NCBI RefSeq assembly: GCF_041914405.1
Contig: NZ_JAYSDK010000005.1
Coordinates: forward strand, 1 to 64,000
DNA: 64,000 bases
DNA from: Zoogloea sp041914405
Lineage (GTDB): Bacteria > Pseudomonadota > Gammaproteobacteria > Burkholderiales > Rhodocyclaceae
Direction: 5' to 3'
The notes under the pieces are model-generated. The model made no database searches. It saw only the letters and a program-made list of their open reading frames with translations, and was not told where the DNA came from. A program made the position numbers and the translations under genes. Positions 43,948 through 52,417 of the stretch are shown here, piece after piece. Each line of letters begins with the position of its first letter. The stretch's first letter is position 1.

Positions 43948-44685
43948 ATGTGCTTGACCCGCAGGGTGCCGCCAGCAGGCGTCTCGCGAACTGAACCGCT
44001 AGACCTTGTTGGTGCCTTGCCGCGGCACGGTACCGATGGCGCTGCGTTGAGGCACCTGGCGCCCTATCTGCTGCTGGCGGTGGTGCTGCATGGGTTGCTC
44101 GGCCTCGCGCTGACGCTGCCGGCGCCGGCCTCGCGGCTAGAGCTGCCTCCGTTGCGCGTGAGCTGGCGCGTGCCAGCACCAGCTACGGTCGCGCAGTCTG
44201 CGCGGCCGCCCGAGTCGCCTCAGTCGCAGTTCGCTCCGGAGCGCGGGCCGCTGTCCCGCAGCCCGCGTGGTGCCCAGGCGGCCGTGCCCGCGCCGCCGAT
44301 GGCCATGCCGGTACCGTCTGCGCCGCTTGCCCCGCCCACATCGGCGCCTGCGGCGTCTGTTACCGAGTCGTCACGGGCGCCGGTCAGCGCGGACCTTCTC
44401 GACAGTGCCCGCCGCATGGCGCGGGATATCGGCCGCGAGGCCGCGAGGGACGGTGCGGAGGGGGGATTGAGGGGCGCCGGCGGACGTGCGGCTGCGGCTG
44501 ATCGAGCCGTGCTGCCCGAACTCGACCGGGCCCTGCGCAAGCGGCCGGCAGGGGAGGAGCAACTCGGTGGCGGCATCCTGCGGATCACCACCGAGTCGGG
44601 GCGTGTCTATTGCCTTAAACCACCGCCGGATTTCGCCCGGGATGGCCCGGCCGAGGCGCTGGCAGTGCCGACGAATTGCCCTTGA
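43948..44685 (+). CDS. TonB-like membrane-anchored protein, unknown
   Basis: About 245 residues from ATG 43948; a GTG at 43930 would add six. One membrane helix (YLLLAVVLHGLLGLALTLPA, about residues 40-60) resembles the N-terminal anchor of TonB, followed by a Pro/Ala/Ser-rich periplasmic linker. The C-terminus GGGILRITTESGRVYCLKPP, continuing PDFARDGP, is not the usual TonB domain but is a recurrent ending of uncharacterised proteins. Two cysteines near the end (VYCLK and NCP) could pair. No exbB or receptor gene adjoins it. Start uncertain; real as a gene, I think, by codon use and length. Confidence 0.6.
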   Translation: MCLTRRVPPAGVSRTEPLDLVGALPRHGTDGAALRHLAPYLLLAVVLHGLLGLALTLPAPASRLELPPLRVSWRVPAPATVAQSARPPESPQSQFAPERGPLSRSPRGAQAAVPAPPMAMPVPSAPLAPPTSAPAASVTESSRAPVSADLLDSARRMARDIGREAARDGAEGGLRGAGGRAAAADRAVLPELDRALRKRPAGEEQLGGGILRITTESGRVYCLKPPPDFARDGPAEALAVPTNCP

Positions 44686-44700
44686 AGACGGGAAAGCCAA

Positions 44701-44730
44701 CCGTAGGGGCGAATGAATTCGCCCCTACGG
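44701..44730. repeat. REP-like perfect palindrome, single arm (R4)
   Basis: CCGTAGGGGCGAAT (44701-44714) and ATTCGCCCCTACGG (44717-44730) pair perfectly around two bases. It lies between the convergent ends of the TonB-like gene and prc copy 2, where it could act as a bidirectional transcription stop, although T-tracts are missing. Confidence 0.88.
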
Positions 44731-44743
44731 TGAGTGTCTGGCC

Positions 44744-46852
44744 TCAGCGCCGGACCGGCGCGTCGTTGCCCTGGGCCATGCGGCGCCGGGGAGCGAGGAG
44801 TTCGATCTCGTCGCCGACGATGCGGGTGGCCTCCTGCAGCAGGACGTCCTTGCGGCCCTTGAGGGCCTTTTCGGAGTCGAGCTCGGCACGCAGGCTCCGC
44901 TCGCCGCCCTGCAGGCCGTCATCGCCCAGGTGGGCGGCGGCTTCGGCGCCGGCGCGCTGGCGCAAGCGTGCCTCGCGGGTTTCCTTTTCCCGTTTGCGTT
45001 CCTCTTCCTGCAGGGAGAGCTCCTGCTTGTCGCGCAGCTTGAGGGCCTCGGCCACGTCCTCGGCCAGTTCGCGCAGCGCCTTGTCCTTGCTGGCGCGGGC
45101 CTCGTGGCGCCGTTGCAGGTCGGGCAGGATGGCCTGCAGGTCGGAGGCGGGCTTGTAGCTGGCGGGCGGGATCTGGATCGCCGGCAGCGCGTTGTCGAAG
45201 CCGGTCTCGCCGAACTCCTTGGCCTCGAAGGCGGACGGGAAGCGGATGTCGGGCGTCACGCCGTTGAGCTGGGTGGTGCCGCCATTGATGCGGAAGAACT
45301 GGGCGATGGTCATCTTCAGTTCGCCGAGCTGGGGCTTCTTGCTCTTGGCGACTTCGTCCAGGTCGATGAGGGTCTGCACGGTGCCCTTGCCAAAGCTCGG
45401 CTCGCCGATCAGCAGCGCGCGGCCGTAGTCCTGCAGCGCAGCAGCGAGGATTTCCGATGCGGAGGCCGAACCGCGGTTGATCATCACCGCCAGCGGGCCG
45501 TCCCACGCGGCGCCGGCGCGCTCGTCGCTTTCCACCTCGATCTGGCCTTCCGAATTGCGTTGCTGGACGACCGGGCCGGTGTCGATGAACAGGCCGGTCA
45601 GTTCGACGGCTTCGCGCAGGGAGCCGCCGCCGTTGTCGCGGAGGTCGAGGATCAGGCCGTCCACGCGCTCCTTCTTCAGCTCGCCGATCAGGCGGGCCAC
45701 GTCGCGGCTGGCGCTGCGGTAGTCCTTGTCGCCACGGCGGCGGCCTTCAAAGTCCTCGTAGAAGGCGGGCAGGGTGATGACGCCGACGCGCAGGTTCTTG
45801 CCGTTCAGGTCGACGCGGGAGATGGATTTCTTGGCGGCCTGCTCCTCCAGCTTGATCTTGTCGCGGACCAGCACGATGGTCTTGTGGCGGCCGTCCGGTC
45901 CGCTGTTGGCAGGTAGGATGTCGAGGACCACGCGGGTGTCCTTGGTGCCGCGGATCAGCTTGACCGCCTCGTCCACACGGGCACCGACCAGATCGGCCAT
46001 CGGTGCGCCTTCGCCTTGGGCTACGCCGACGATGCGGTCGCCGACCGCCAGCTTGCCGGAGCGCGCGGCCGGCCCACCGGGGGTCAGTTCGCGGATCGTG
46101 ATGTAGTCGTCGCGCTCCTGCAGTACCGCGCCGATGCCCACCAGGGACAGGCGCATGGCGATGTCGAAGGAGTCCGCCGAGCCGCGCCCGAGATAGCTGG
46201 TATGCGGCTCGATGGCGCCGGCATAGGCGTTCATGAAGATCTGGAAGACGTCGTCACTCTTGTTCTTGGCGCTCCGGGCGATGAAGTTGTCGTAGCGCTT
46301 CTCGAGGGTTTCGCGGATCGCCTTGTCTTCCTTGCCGGCCAGGCGCAGGCGCAGCCAGTCGTTCTTGACGCGCTTGCGCCACAGGTCCTGGGCCTCGGCG
46401 TCGTCCTTCGGCCAGGGCGCCTTGCTGCGGTCGAGGGGATAGCTCTCGTCCACGCTGAAGTCGAAGCCCTCAGCGAGCTGCTTGCGGGCGTAGGCGAGGC
46501 GCTCGGCGGAGCGCGCCTGGTAGCGGCGGAAGATCGTGAAGGGGCCTTCCAGGTCGCCCTGCAGGATGGCGTCGTCGAGCTGGGTGCGAAGGTCGGCGAA
46601 GCCGTCGATGTCGACCTGGGTGAAGAACACGCGTTCCGGGTCGAGGGACTTCAGGTAGGCGTCGAAGATCTTCTCCGACAGCGCATCGTCGAGGGGCTTG
46701 GCCGCATAGTGGTAGCGGCTCAGGAACATCGAGCTGAGGTACGCCGCTTGCGCCTGCTCGGAGGTCGGCGTGAGGCTCGGTTGCGGGGCGTCGGCGAGTG
46801 CCGTGCCGCAGAAGGCCAGGGCCAGCAGGGTTCCGATCAGGCGCTTTTTCAT
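44744..46852 (-). CDS. prc: Tail-specific protease Prc, copy 2
   Basis: 702 residues from MKKRLIGTLLALAFCGTALA, a clear signal peptide. Layout as in copy 1: N-terminal Prc domain, PDZ (TIRELTPGGPAARSGKLAVG), S41 core with Ser in GSASASEILAAAL and Lys in EPSFGKGTVQTLI, and a longer charged C-terminal region rich in Glu, Arg and Lys (about 590-690) that is probably coiled coil. It is the more typical of the two by length. The ATG lies seven bases after the stop of the cytochrome b561 gene, so it is probably in that transcript. Prc/Tsp trims or degrades periplasmic and lipoprotein substrates. Confidence 0.94.
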   Translation of the reverse strand: MKKRLIGTLLALAFCGTALADAPQPSLTPTSEQAQAAYLSSMFLSRYHYAAKPLDDALSEKIFDAYLKSLDPERVFFTQVDIDGFADLRTQLDDAILQGDLEGPFTIFRRYQARSAERLAYARKQLAEGFDFSVDESYPLDRSKAPWPKDDAEAQDLWRKRVKNDWLRLRLAGKEDKAIRETLEKRYDNFIARSAKNKSDDVFQIFMNAYAGAIEPHTSYLGRGSADSFDIAMRLSLVGIGAVLQERDDYITIRELTPGGPAARSGKLAVGDRIVGVAQGEGAPMADLVGARVDEAVKLIRGTKDTRVVLDILPANSGPDGRHKTIVLVRDKIKLEEQAAKKSISRVDLNGKNLRVGVITLPAFYEDFEGRRRGDKDYRSASRDVARLIGELKKERVDGLILDLRDNGGGSLREAVELTGLFIDTGPVVQQRNSEGQIEVESDERAGAAWDGPLAVMINRGSASASEILAAALQDYGRALLIGEPSFGKGTVQTLIDLDEVAKSKKPQLGELKMTIAQFFRINGGTTQLNGVTPDIRFPSAFEAKEFGETGFDNALPAIQIPPASYKPASDLQAILPDLQRRHEARASKDKALRELAEDVAEALKLRDKQELSLQEEERKREKETREARLRQRAGAEAAAHLGDDGLQGGERSLRAELDSEKALKGRKDVLLQEATRIVGDEIELLAPRRRMAQGNDAPVRR

Positions 46853-46859
46853 GGGGCGA

Positions 46860-47576
46860 TTACCAGGCGGGAGTAGTGGAGGTGGCGGCCGGTTGGGCCG
46901 GGGCTGCTGCGGGGGTCGGCAGCAGTCCGCCGGCCACCGCGTAGGTGGCGCCGCCAGCGATCAGCAGCGAGAGGATGAAGGCTACCAGACCGCCGCCACG
47001 CTTGGCATGGTGGGCGTGGACCGGAGTGTGGGCGTCCACGTCCTTCCAGCCGGTGATCATCGGCTTGACCAGGTTTTCGCCCTTGACCCGCAGGTAGAAG
47101 GCGATGGCGCCCACGTGCAGGACGATCAGCGCGAGGAGGCCGTTCTGCAGCCAGGCGTGCCAGGAGTGGAAGCTGTCGGAGGCGTCCTTGCCGACCAGGT
47201 CGGCAAAGGGGCCCTGGAAGGCGATGTCGTCGTTGGTGAACAGGCCGGTGGCGGCCTGGGCCCCGACCAGGGCCAGCAGGCCCAGCACCGACAGGGCGCC
47301 GATCGGGTTGTGACCGATACCGCGCCATTCGCCGCGCAGGTAGGCGCGGATTGCGCCGGGGCCGCGTACAAAGTTGCTGAAGCGGGCTGTGGCGGAGCCC
47401 ACGAAGCCCCAGACGATGCGGAAGATCACCAGGCCGACGATCAGGTAGCCGGCACGGCCGTGCCATTCGATGAGGTTGCCGCCGATCTTGCCGGACACGT
47501 AGGCGAAGGCGACGCTGGCCACCAGCGACCAGTGGAAGAGACGGGTGGGGAGATCCCAGATGCGTTGACGGTTCAT
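46860..47576 (-). CDS. Cytochrome b561 / Ni-Fe hydrogenase-type b subunit
   Basis: 238 residues from ATG 47576 (CCAGGAGCAAAC upstream). Four membrane helices with haem-ligand histidines in RIWDLPTRLFHWSLVASVA, EWHGRAGYLIVGLV, FHSWHAWLQNGLLALIVLHV and the last helix fit the cytochrome b561 (PF01292) family. A His-rich segment (DVDAHTPVHAHHAKRGG) precedes a fifth hydrophobic stretch and an Ala/Pro tail, an extension not found in all members. It should carry electrons between quinones and a periplasmic c-type cytochrome. None of the known partners adjoins it; it is between the efflux operon and prc. Confidence 0.9.
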   Translation of the reverse strand: MNRQRIWDLPTRLFHWSLVASVAFAYVSGKIGGNLIEWHGRAGYLIVGLVIFRIVWGFVGSATARFSNFVRGPGAIRAYLRGEWRGIGHNPIGALSVLGLLALVGAQAATGLFTNDDIAFQGPFADLVGKDASDSFHSWHAWLQNGLLALIVLHVGAIAFYLRVKGENLVKPMITGWKDVDAHTPVHAHHAKRGGGLVAFILSLLIAGGATYAVAGGLLPTPAAAPAQPAATSTTPAW

Positions 47577-47652
47577 GTTTGCTCCTGGATGTGGGGAAGA
47601 AATCCGGTTTTTCAAGTCGGGCCGGCGCCCGGGCTACAGGACGGCTGCGCAA

Positions 47653-49059
47653 TCACAGGGTGCCTCCGCCGACGGCCTTGAAGAGGGCCACGCTGCCGCT
47701 CAGGCGGCGCACCATGATGTCGAGGCGGGCGCGCTCGGCATTGAGGGCGACAGTCTGGGCGTTGGTCACGTTGAGGTAGCTGACGGTGCCGGCCAGGTAC
47801 TGGTTGTTCACCAGTTCGAGGGTTTCGGTCGCGGCGGCCAGGGCCTCGGCCTGGGCTGCCGCCTCGGCTTCGAGGGTTTGCAGCGCGGCGAGGTTGTCTT
47901 CCACCTCCTGGAAGGCGGTCTGCACGGTCAGGCGGTAATTGGCGACGGTTTCGTCCCAGGCGGCGACAGCCTGGGCCTTCTTGGCGTTGCGGGCGCCGGC
48001 ATCGAACAAGGTCAGGGCCAGGTTGGGGCCGAGGGACCAGAAATGGTTGGGCAGCGAGAACACCCGCTGCAGCGCGCTGCTCTGGGTGCCGCCGCTGGCG
48101 CCGAGGGTCAGGGTCGGGAAGAAGGCTGCCTGGGCGACACCGATCTGCGCGTTGGCGGCGGCGACGCGCCGTTCGGCGGCGGCGATGTCGGGGCGTCGTT
48201 CGAGCAGCGCGGACGGCAGTACGCCGGGTACTGCGGGAAGTGGAGGAATGGCGGTGGCCGGGGCCAGCACCAGTTCGCCGGGTGCGCGTCCGGTCAATAC
48301 CGCGAGGGCGTGTTCGAGCTGCTTGCGCTGCACGTCCAGGTCGATCAGCTGGGCCTCGGCGGTCTTCAGCTGGGCCTGGGCCTGGGTGACGTCGGCGCGG
48401 GCGGCAACGCCTGCATCGAAGCGGTTGCGGGTGATCTCGGCGGAGCGCTTGTAGGCCGCCACGGTACGTACCAGCAGGGCGTGCTGGGCGTCGTTGATGC
48501 GCAGTTGCAGGTAGGCCTGTACGACGGCGGCCTGGGCGCTCAGTCGCGCGCCGGCCAGATCGGCGGCCACAGCCGCGGCACTGGCCGCGCTGGCCTCGTT
48601 GGTCCGCGCGATGCGGCCCCACAGGTCGGCCTCCCAGCTGGCGGTGAGGGACAGCCTGCTGGTGTTGCGGGCCGGAATGTTGGCGGTGCTGCCGGTGCTG
48701 GTGGTGGCGCCCTGGCTGCGAGTCACCGCCAGGTTGCTGCCGAGGGTCGGGAAATACTGGGCCTGGGCGGCGTCGAGCAGGGCGCTGGCCTGGCGGTAGC
48801 GCGCCTCGGCGATGCGGATGTTCTGGTTGGCGCGGCCGGCTTCGTCCACCAGCGCGTCGAGCTGGGCGTCGCCGAAGCGTTTCCACCATTCGCCGGCCTG
48901 CGGGCCGTTGCCGGGGTCGGCCAGCTTCCAGCCGGCGGCTTCGCGGAACTGGGCCGGTACGGCGGCCTCCGGGCGGTGGTGGTCAGGGCCGACGGCGCAG
49001 CCGGCGAGGGCGAGCAGGTTGAGGGAGACGAGGAGGCTGTGCTTCATGGAGAAAGGCAT
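47653..49059 (-). CDS. Outer-membrane efflux channel (NodT/OprM family lipoprotein)
   Basis: 468 residues from ATG 49059, or 464 from ATG 49047; neither has a clear ribosome-binding site. The lipobox LLALAGC gives a lipidated cysteine. The body shows the two repeats of the TolC/OprM fold with long helices (QNIRIAEARYRQASALLDAA, RFDAGVAARADVTQAQAQ) and strand segments such as FPTLTLGASGG. It supplies the outer-membrane duct for the two RND pumps encoded upstream, 18 bases away. Confidence 0.92.
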   Translation of the reverse strand: MPFSMKHSLLVSLNLLALAGCAVGPDHHRPEAAVPAQFREAAGWKLADPGNGPQAGEWWKRFGDAQLDALVDEAGRANQNIRIAEARYRQASALLDAAQAQYFPTLGSNLAVTRSQGATTSTGSTANIPARNTSRLSLTASWEADLWGRIARTNEASAASAAAVAADLAGARLSAQAAVVQAYLQLRINDAQHALLVRTVAAYKRSAEITRNRFDAGVAARADVTQAQAQLKTAEAQLIDLDVQRKQLEHALAVLTGRAPGELVLAPATAIPPLPAVPGVLPSALLERRPDIAAAERRVAAANAQIGVAQAAFFPTLTLGASGGTQSSALQRVFSLPNHFWSLGPNLALTLFDAGARNAKKAQAVAAWDETVANYRLTVQTAFQEVEDNLAALQTLEAEAAAQAEALAAATETLELVNNQYLAGTVSYLNVTNAQTVALNAERARLDIMVRRLSGSVALFKAVGGGTL

Positions 49060-49077
49060 GGCAGAAATGGGGGAGGC

Positions 49078-52000
49078 TCAGGGCCGGGCGATGGCCAGTC
49101 GGGCCGAGCGCCAGCGGCCGGCGGCGCGGCGCAGGCGGTCGAGCTGCAGGAACACGACAGGAGTGGTGTACAGGGTCAGCAACTGGCTGAGGATCAGCCC
49201 GCCGACGATGGTGATGCCCAGCGGCTGGCGCATCTCGGCGCCGTCGCCGACGCCGAAGGCCAGCGGCAGCGCGCCGAACAGGGCCGCCAGGGTGGTCATC
49301 ATGATCGGCCGGAAGCGCAGCTGGCAGGCCTCGAAGATGGCCTCCCGCGGCGCCAGGCCGCGGCTGCGCTCGGCGTCGATGGCGAAGTCCACCATCATGA
49401 TGGCGTTCTTCTTGACGATGCCGATCAGCAGGATCACGCCGATCAGCGCAATGATGCCGAACTCGGTCTTGAACAGCAGCAGCGCCAGGATCGCCCCGAC
49501 CCCGGCCGACGGCAGCGTGGACAGGATGGTGAGCGGGTGGATTAGGCTCTCATAGAGGATGCCGAGGATCAGGTACACCGCCACGATGGCCGCCAGGATC
49601 AGCAGCGGCTGGCTTTGCAGCGAGGCCTGGAAGGCCTTGGCGTTGCCCTGGAAGCTTCCGTGCACTGAGGTCGGCACGCCGATGCGGGCCATCTCCTGGC
49701 GCACCGCGTCGGTAGCCTCCGACAGCGATGTGCCGAGGGGCAGGTTGAAGGAGATCGTCGTCGCCACGCTGCCGCCCTGATGGTTGACCGCCAGCGGGGT
49801 GGGGCCGGCCTCCCAGCGGGCGAAGGCGGCCAGCGGCACGCGGGCGCCGGCCGGGCTGACGAAGAACAGGTCGTTGAGCACCTCGGGCCCCTGCAGATAG
49901 GCGGGCGGCGCCTCCAGCACCACCCGGTACTGGTTGAGCGGGCCGTAGATGGTGGACACCAGACGCTGGCCGAACAGATCGTTGAGGGTTGCATTGACCA
50001 GGCGCTGGTTGAGGCCGAGGCGGGCCAGCGCGTCCCGGTCGATACTCAGGAAGGTCTGCTCGCCCTTGTCCTGGCGGTCGGAATTGACGTCCTCCAGCTG
50101 GGGCAGTTTGCGCATCGCGTCGCGGATGCGCGGCTCCCAGGTCTTCAGATCCTTCAGCGAGTCGGCCTGCAGCGTGAACTCGTACTGGGCGTTGGACATC
50201 CGCCCGCCCATCCGGATGTCCTGCGCGGCCACGAGGAACAGGCTGGCGCCGGGCACATGGCCGAGCTTGCCGCGCAGGCGAGCGATCACCTCGTCGGCGC
50301 TGGCGTCGCGTTCGGCCAGCGGCTTGAGGGTGACGAACATCATGCCGCCACCGCCGCGCGGGCCGCCGCTGCCGCCGGCGTAGCCGACCACGTTGGCGAC
50401 CGCCGGATCGCGCCCGACGATGGCTGCAAAATGCTCCAGCTTGCCGCGCATGGACTGGAAGGACGTGCGCTGGTCGGCGTCGATGAAGCCCATGATGCGG
50501 CCGGTGTCCTGCTGCGGGAAGAAGCCCTTCGGCACCACGCCGTAGAGGTACACATTGAAGGCCATGGTGCCGAGCAGTACGCCGAGGGTGAGCCATGGGT
50601 GGTCGAGGACCACCCGCAGGCTGCGCCCGTAGCCGCGCAGCACGCCATCCATCAGGCGGCTGCCGAAGCCGGGGCGGGCGTCCGGCGCGGGCTTGGGATG
50701 GGCGCGCAGCAGGCGTGCGCACATCATCGGGGTAAGGGTCAGGGACACCACCAGCGACACCAGGATGGCCGCCGACAGGGTCACCGCAAACTCCCGGAAG
50801 AAGCGTCCGATGATGCCGCCCATCAGCAGGATCGGCAGGAACACCGCGATCAGCGACAGGCTCATGGACAGCACCGTGAAGCCCACTTCGCGGGCGCCCT
50901 TGAGGGCCGCGTCGAAGGGCTTCATGCCGGCCTCGATGTGGCGGCTGACGTTCTCCAGCACCACCACCGCGTCATCGACGACGAAGCCGGTGACGATCAC
51001 CAGCGCCATCAGCGAGATGTTGTTGAGCGAAAAGCCGGCCAGGTACATCACTGCGAAGGTGCCGAGCAGGGACACCGGCACTGCGACGCTGGGGATGATC
51101 GCCGCGCGCACGTTACGCAGGAAAAGGAAGACCACCATGATCACCAGCGCCACCGACAGCAGCAGCGTGTGCTGCACCTCGCGCAGGGAGGCGCGGATGG
51201 TGACGGTGCGGTCGGCCACCACGTCGAGCTTCACGCCGGGGGGCAGCTCCTCGCGCAGCATCGGCAGCACTTCCATCGCCCGCTCGACGGTCTCGATCAC
51301 GTTGGCGTCCGGCTGGCGGTTGATCAGCAGGATCACCGCCGGCTTGCCGTCGGCGATGCCGGTGTTGCGGGTGTCCTGCTCGGCGTCGCTGACGCGGGCC
51401 ACATCCTGCAGACGCACCGCGGCGCCGTTCTTCCACGACACGATGGTCGGGATGTAATCGGCGGCCTTGCTGGCCTGGTCGCTGGCGCCGAGTTGCCAGT
51501 GGCGCTGGCCGCCTTCCAGGCTGCCCTTGGGGCGATTGACGTTGGCGTTGTCGATGGCCTGGCGGACGCTCTCCACGCCGATGCCGGCGGAGGCGAGGGT
51601 GGCAGGATCGACCTCCACGCGTACCGCCGGCAGCGAGCCGCCGCCCAGGTTGACCTGGCCGACGCCCTTCACCTGGGACAGGCGCTGGGCCAGCACTGTG
51701 GAGGCGAAGTCGTACATCGCCGCCCGCGAGACTGAGTCGGAGGTCATTGCCAGGATCAGCACCGGCGCGTCGGCCGGGTTGATCTTGCGGTAACTGGGGT
51801 TGCCGGCCATGCCGCTGGGTAGTTGCGGGCGGGTCGCGTTGATGGCGGCCTGCACGCTCTTGGCGGCGGTTTCCACGTCCTGGTCCAGGTCCATCTGGAC
51901 GGTGATGCGGGTGCTGCCGAGGGTGCTGGTGGAGGTCAGCTCGGTAACCCCGGCGATGGTGCCGAAGGCCCGCTCCAGTGGCGTCGCGACGGTGGCAGCC

Positions 52001-52176
52001 ATGGTTTCCGGGCTGGCGCCGGGCAGGTTGGCCGACACCGAGATGGTCGGGTAATCCACCTGCGGCAGGGCGGCCACCGGCAGCAGCTTGTAGGCCACCA
52101 GCCCGACCAGCGCGATGGCCAGGCCGAGCAGGGAAGTGGCGACCGGGCGCCGGATGAAGATCGAGGCGATGCTCAT
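49078..52176 (-). CDS. mdtC: RND multidrug transporter, MdtC-like
   Basis: 1032 residues from ATG 52176, behind GGGAGGATCGCCA. The N-terminus MSIASIFIRRPVATSLLGLA and TM4 motif VTGFVVDDAVVVLENVSRHI identify the MdtB/MdtC (HAE1) subgroup; the proton-relay aspartates are present. GVVPKGFFPQQDTGRIMGFI is the usual start of the second periplasmic loop. It is the third gene of an mdtABC-type operon, separated from the mdtB-like gene by 241 bases of REP-like repeats. MdtB and MdtC form a mixed trimer in E. coli, for bile salts, novobiocin and others. Confidence 0.93.
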   Translation of the reverse strand: MSIASIFIRRPVATSLLGLAIALVGLVAYKLLPVAALPQVDYPTISVSANLPGASPETMAATVATPLERAFGTIAGVTELTSTSTLGSTRITVQMDLDQDVETAAKSVQAAINATRPQLPSGMAGNPSYRKINPADAPVLILAMTSDSVSRAAMYDFASTVLAQRLSQVKGVGQVNLGGGSLPAVRVEVDPATLASAGIGVESVRQAIDNANVNRPKGSLEGGQRHWQLGASDQASKAADYIPTIVSWKNGAAVRLQDVARVSDAEQDTRNTGIADGKPAVILLINRQPDANVIETVERAMEVLPMLREELPPGVKLDVVADRTVTIRASLREVQHTLLLSVALVIMVVFLFLRNVRAAIIPSVAVPVSLLGTFAVMYLAGFSLNNISLMALVIVTGFVVDDAVVVLENVSRHIEAGMKPFDAALKGAREVGFTVLSMSLSLIAVFLPILLMGGIIGRFFREFAVTLSAAILVSLVVSLTLTPMMCARLLRAHPKPAPDARPGFGSRLMDGVLRGYGRSLRVVLDHPWLTLGVLLGTMAFNVYLYGVVPKGFFPQQDTGRIMGFIDADQRTSFQSMRGKLEHFAAIVGRDPAVANVVGYAGGSGGPRGGGGMMFVTLKPLAERDASADEVIARLRGKLGHVPGASLFLVAAQDIRMGGRMSNAQYEFTLQADSLKDLKTWEPRIRDAMRKLPQLEDVNSDRQDKGEQTFLSIDRDALARLGLNQRLVNATLNDLFGQRLVSTIYGPLNQYRVVLEAPPAYLQGPEVLNDLFFVSPAGARVPLAAFARWEAGPTPLAVNHQGGSVATTISFNLPLGTSLSEATDAVRQEMARIGVPTSVHGSFQGNAKAFQASLQSQPLLILAAIVAVYLILGILYESLIHPLTILSTLPSAGVGAILALLLFKTEFGIIALIGVILLIGIVKKNAIMMVDFAIDAERSRGLAPREAIFEACQLRFRPIMMTTLAALFGALPLAFGVGDGAEMRQPLGITIVGGLILSQLLTLYTTPVVFLQLDRLRRAAGRWRSARLAIARP

Positions 52177-52189
52177 TGGCGATCCTCCC

Positions 52190-52402
52190 ACCCGGTGGGG
52201 GCAAATTCATTCACCCTTGGTGAGTTCGACGGCGTCCGCGGGCGAATGAATTCGCCCCCACGGGACATTTCCATGGGGGGGGCGTCGCAAACCGCATGGG
52301 CGAATTCACTCGCCCCTGGTGGGTTCGATGGTGTCCGTGGGGGAATGAATTCGCCCCCACGGGGGAGGGGCGCGCAAATTGTAGGGGCGAATTCATTCGC
52401 CC
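52190..52402. repeat. Cluster of REP-like palindromes between two RND genes (R5)
   Basis: Five arms in 210 bases. Pair a: a degenerate GGGGCAAATTCATTCACCC (about 52197-52215) with GGGCGAATGAATTCGCCCCC (52240-52259). Pair b: GGGCGAATTCACTCGCCC (52298-52315) with GGGGGAATGAATTCGCCCCC (about 52339-52358). Single arm c: GTAGGGGCGAATTCATTCGC (52381-52400). Pairs a and b also share their spacer (TGGTGRGTTCGAYGGYGTCC), so one arose from the other. Confidence 0.88.
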
Positions 52403-52417
52403 TCGGCGCGTGCCTGC

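Noticed and set aside
52190..52402. Possible CRISPR array
   Set aside because: The repeats are palindromes in alternating orientation with unequal, partly duplicated spacers, and there are no cas genes. They match the dispersed REP-like copies elsewhere in the window.
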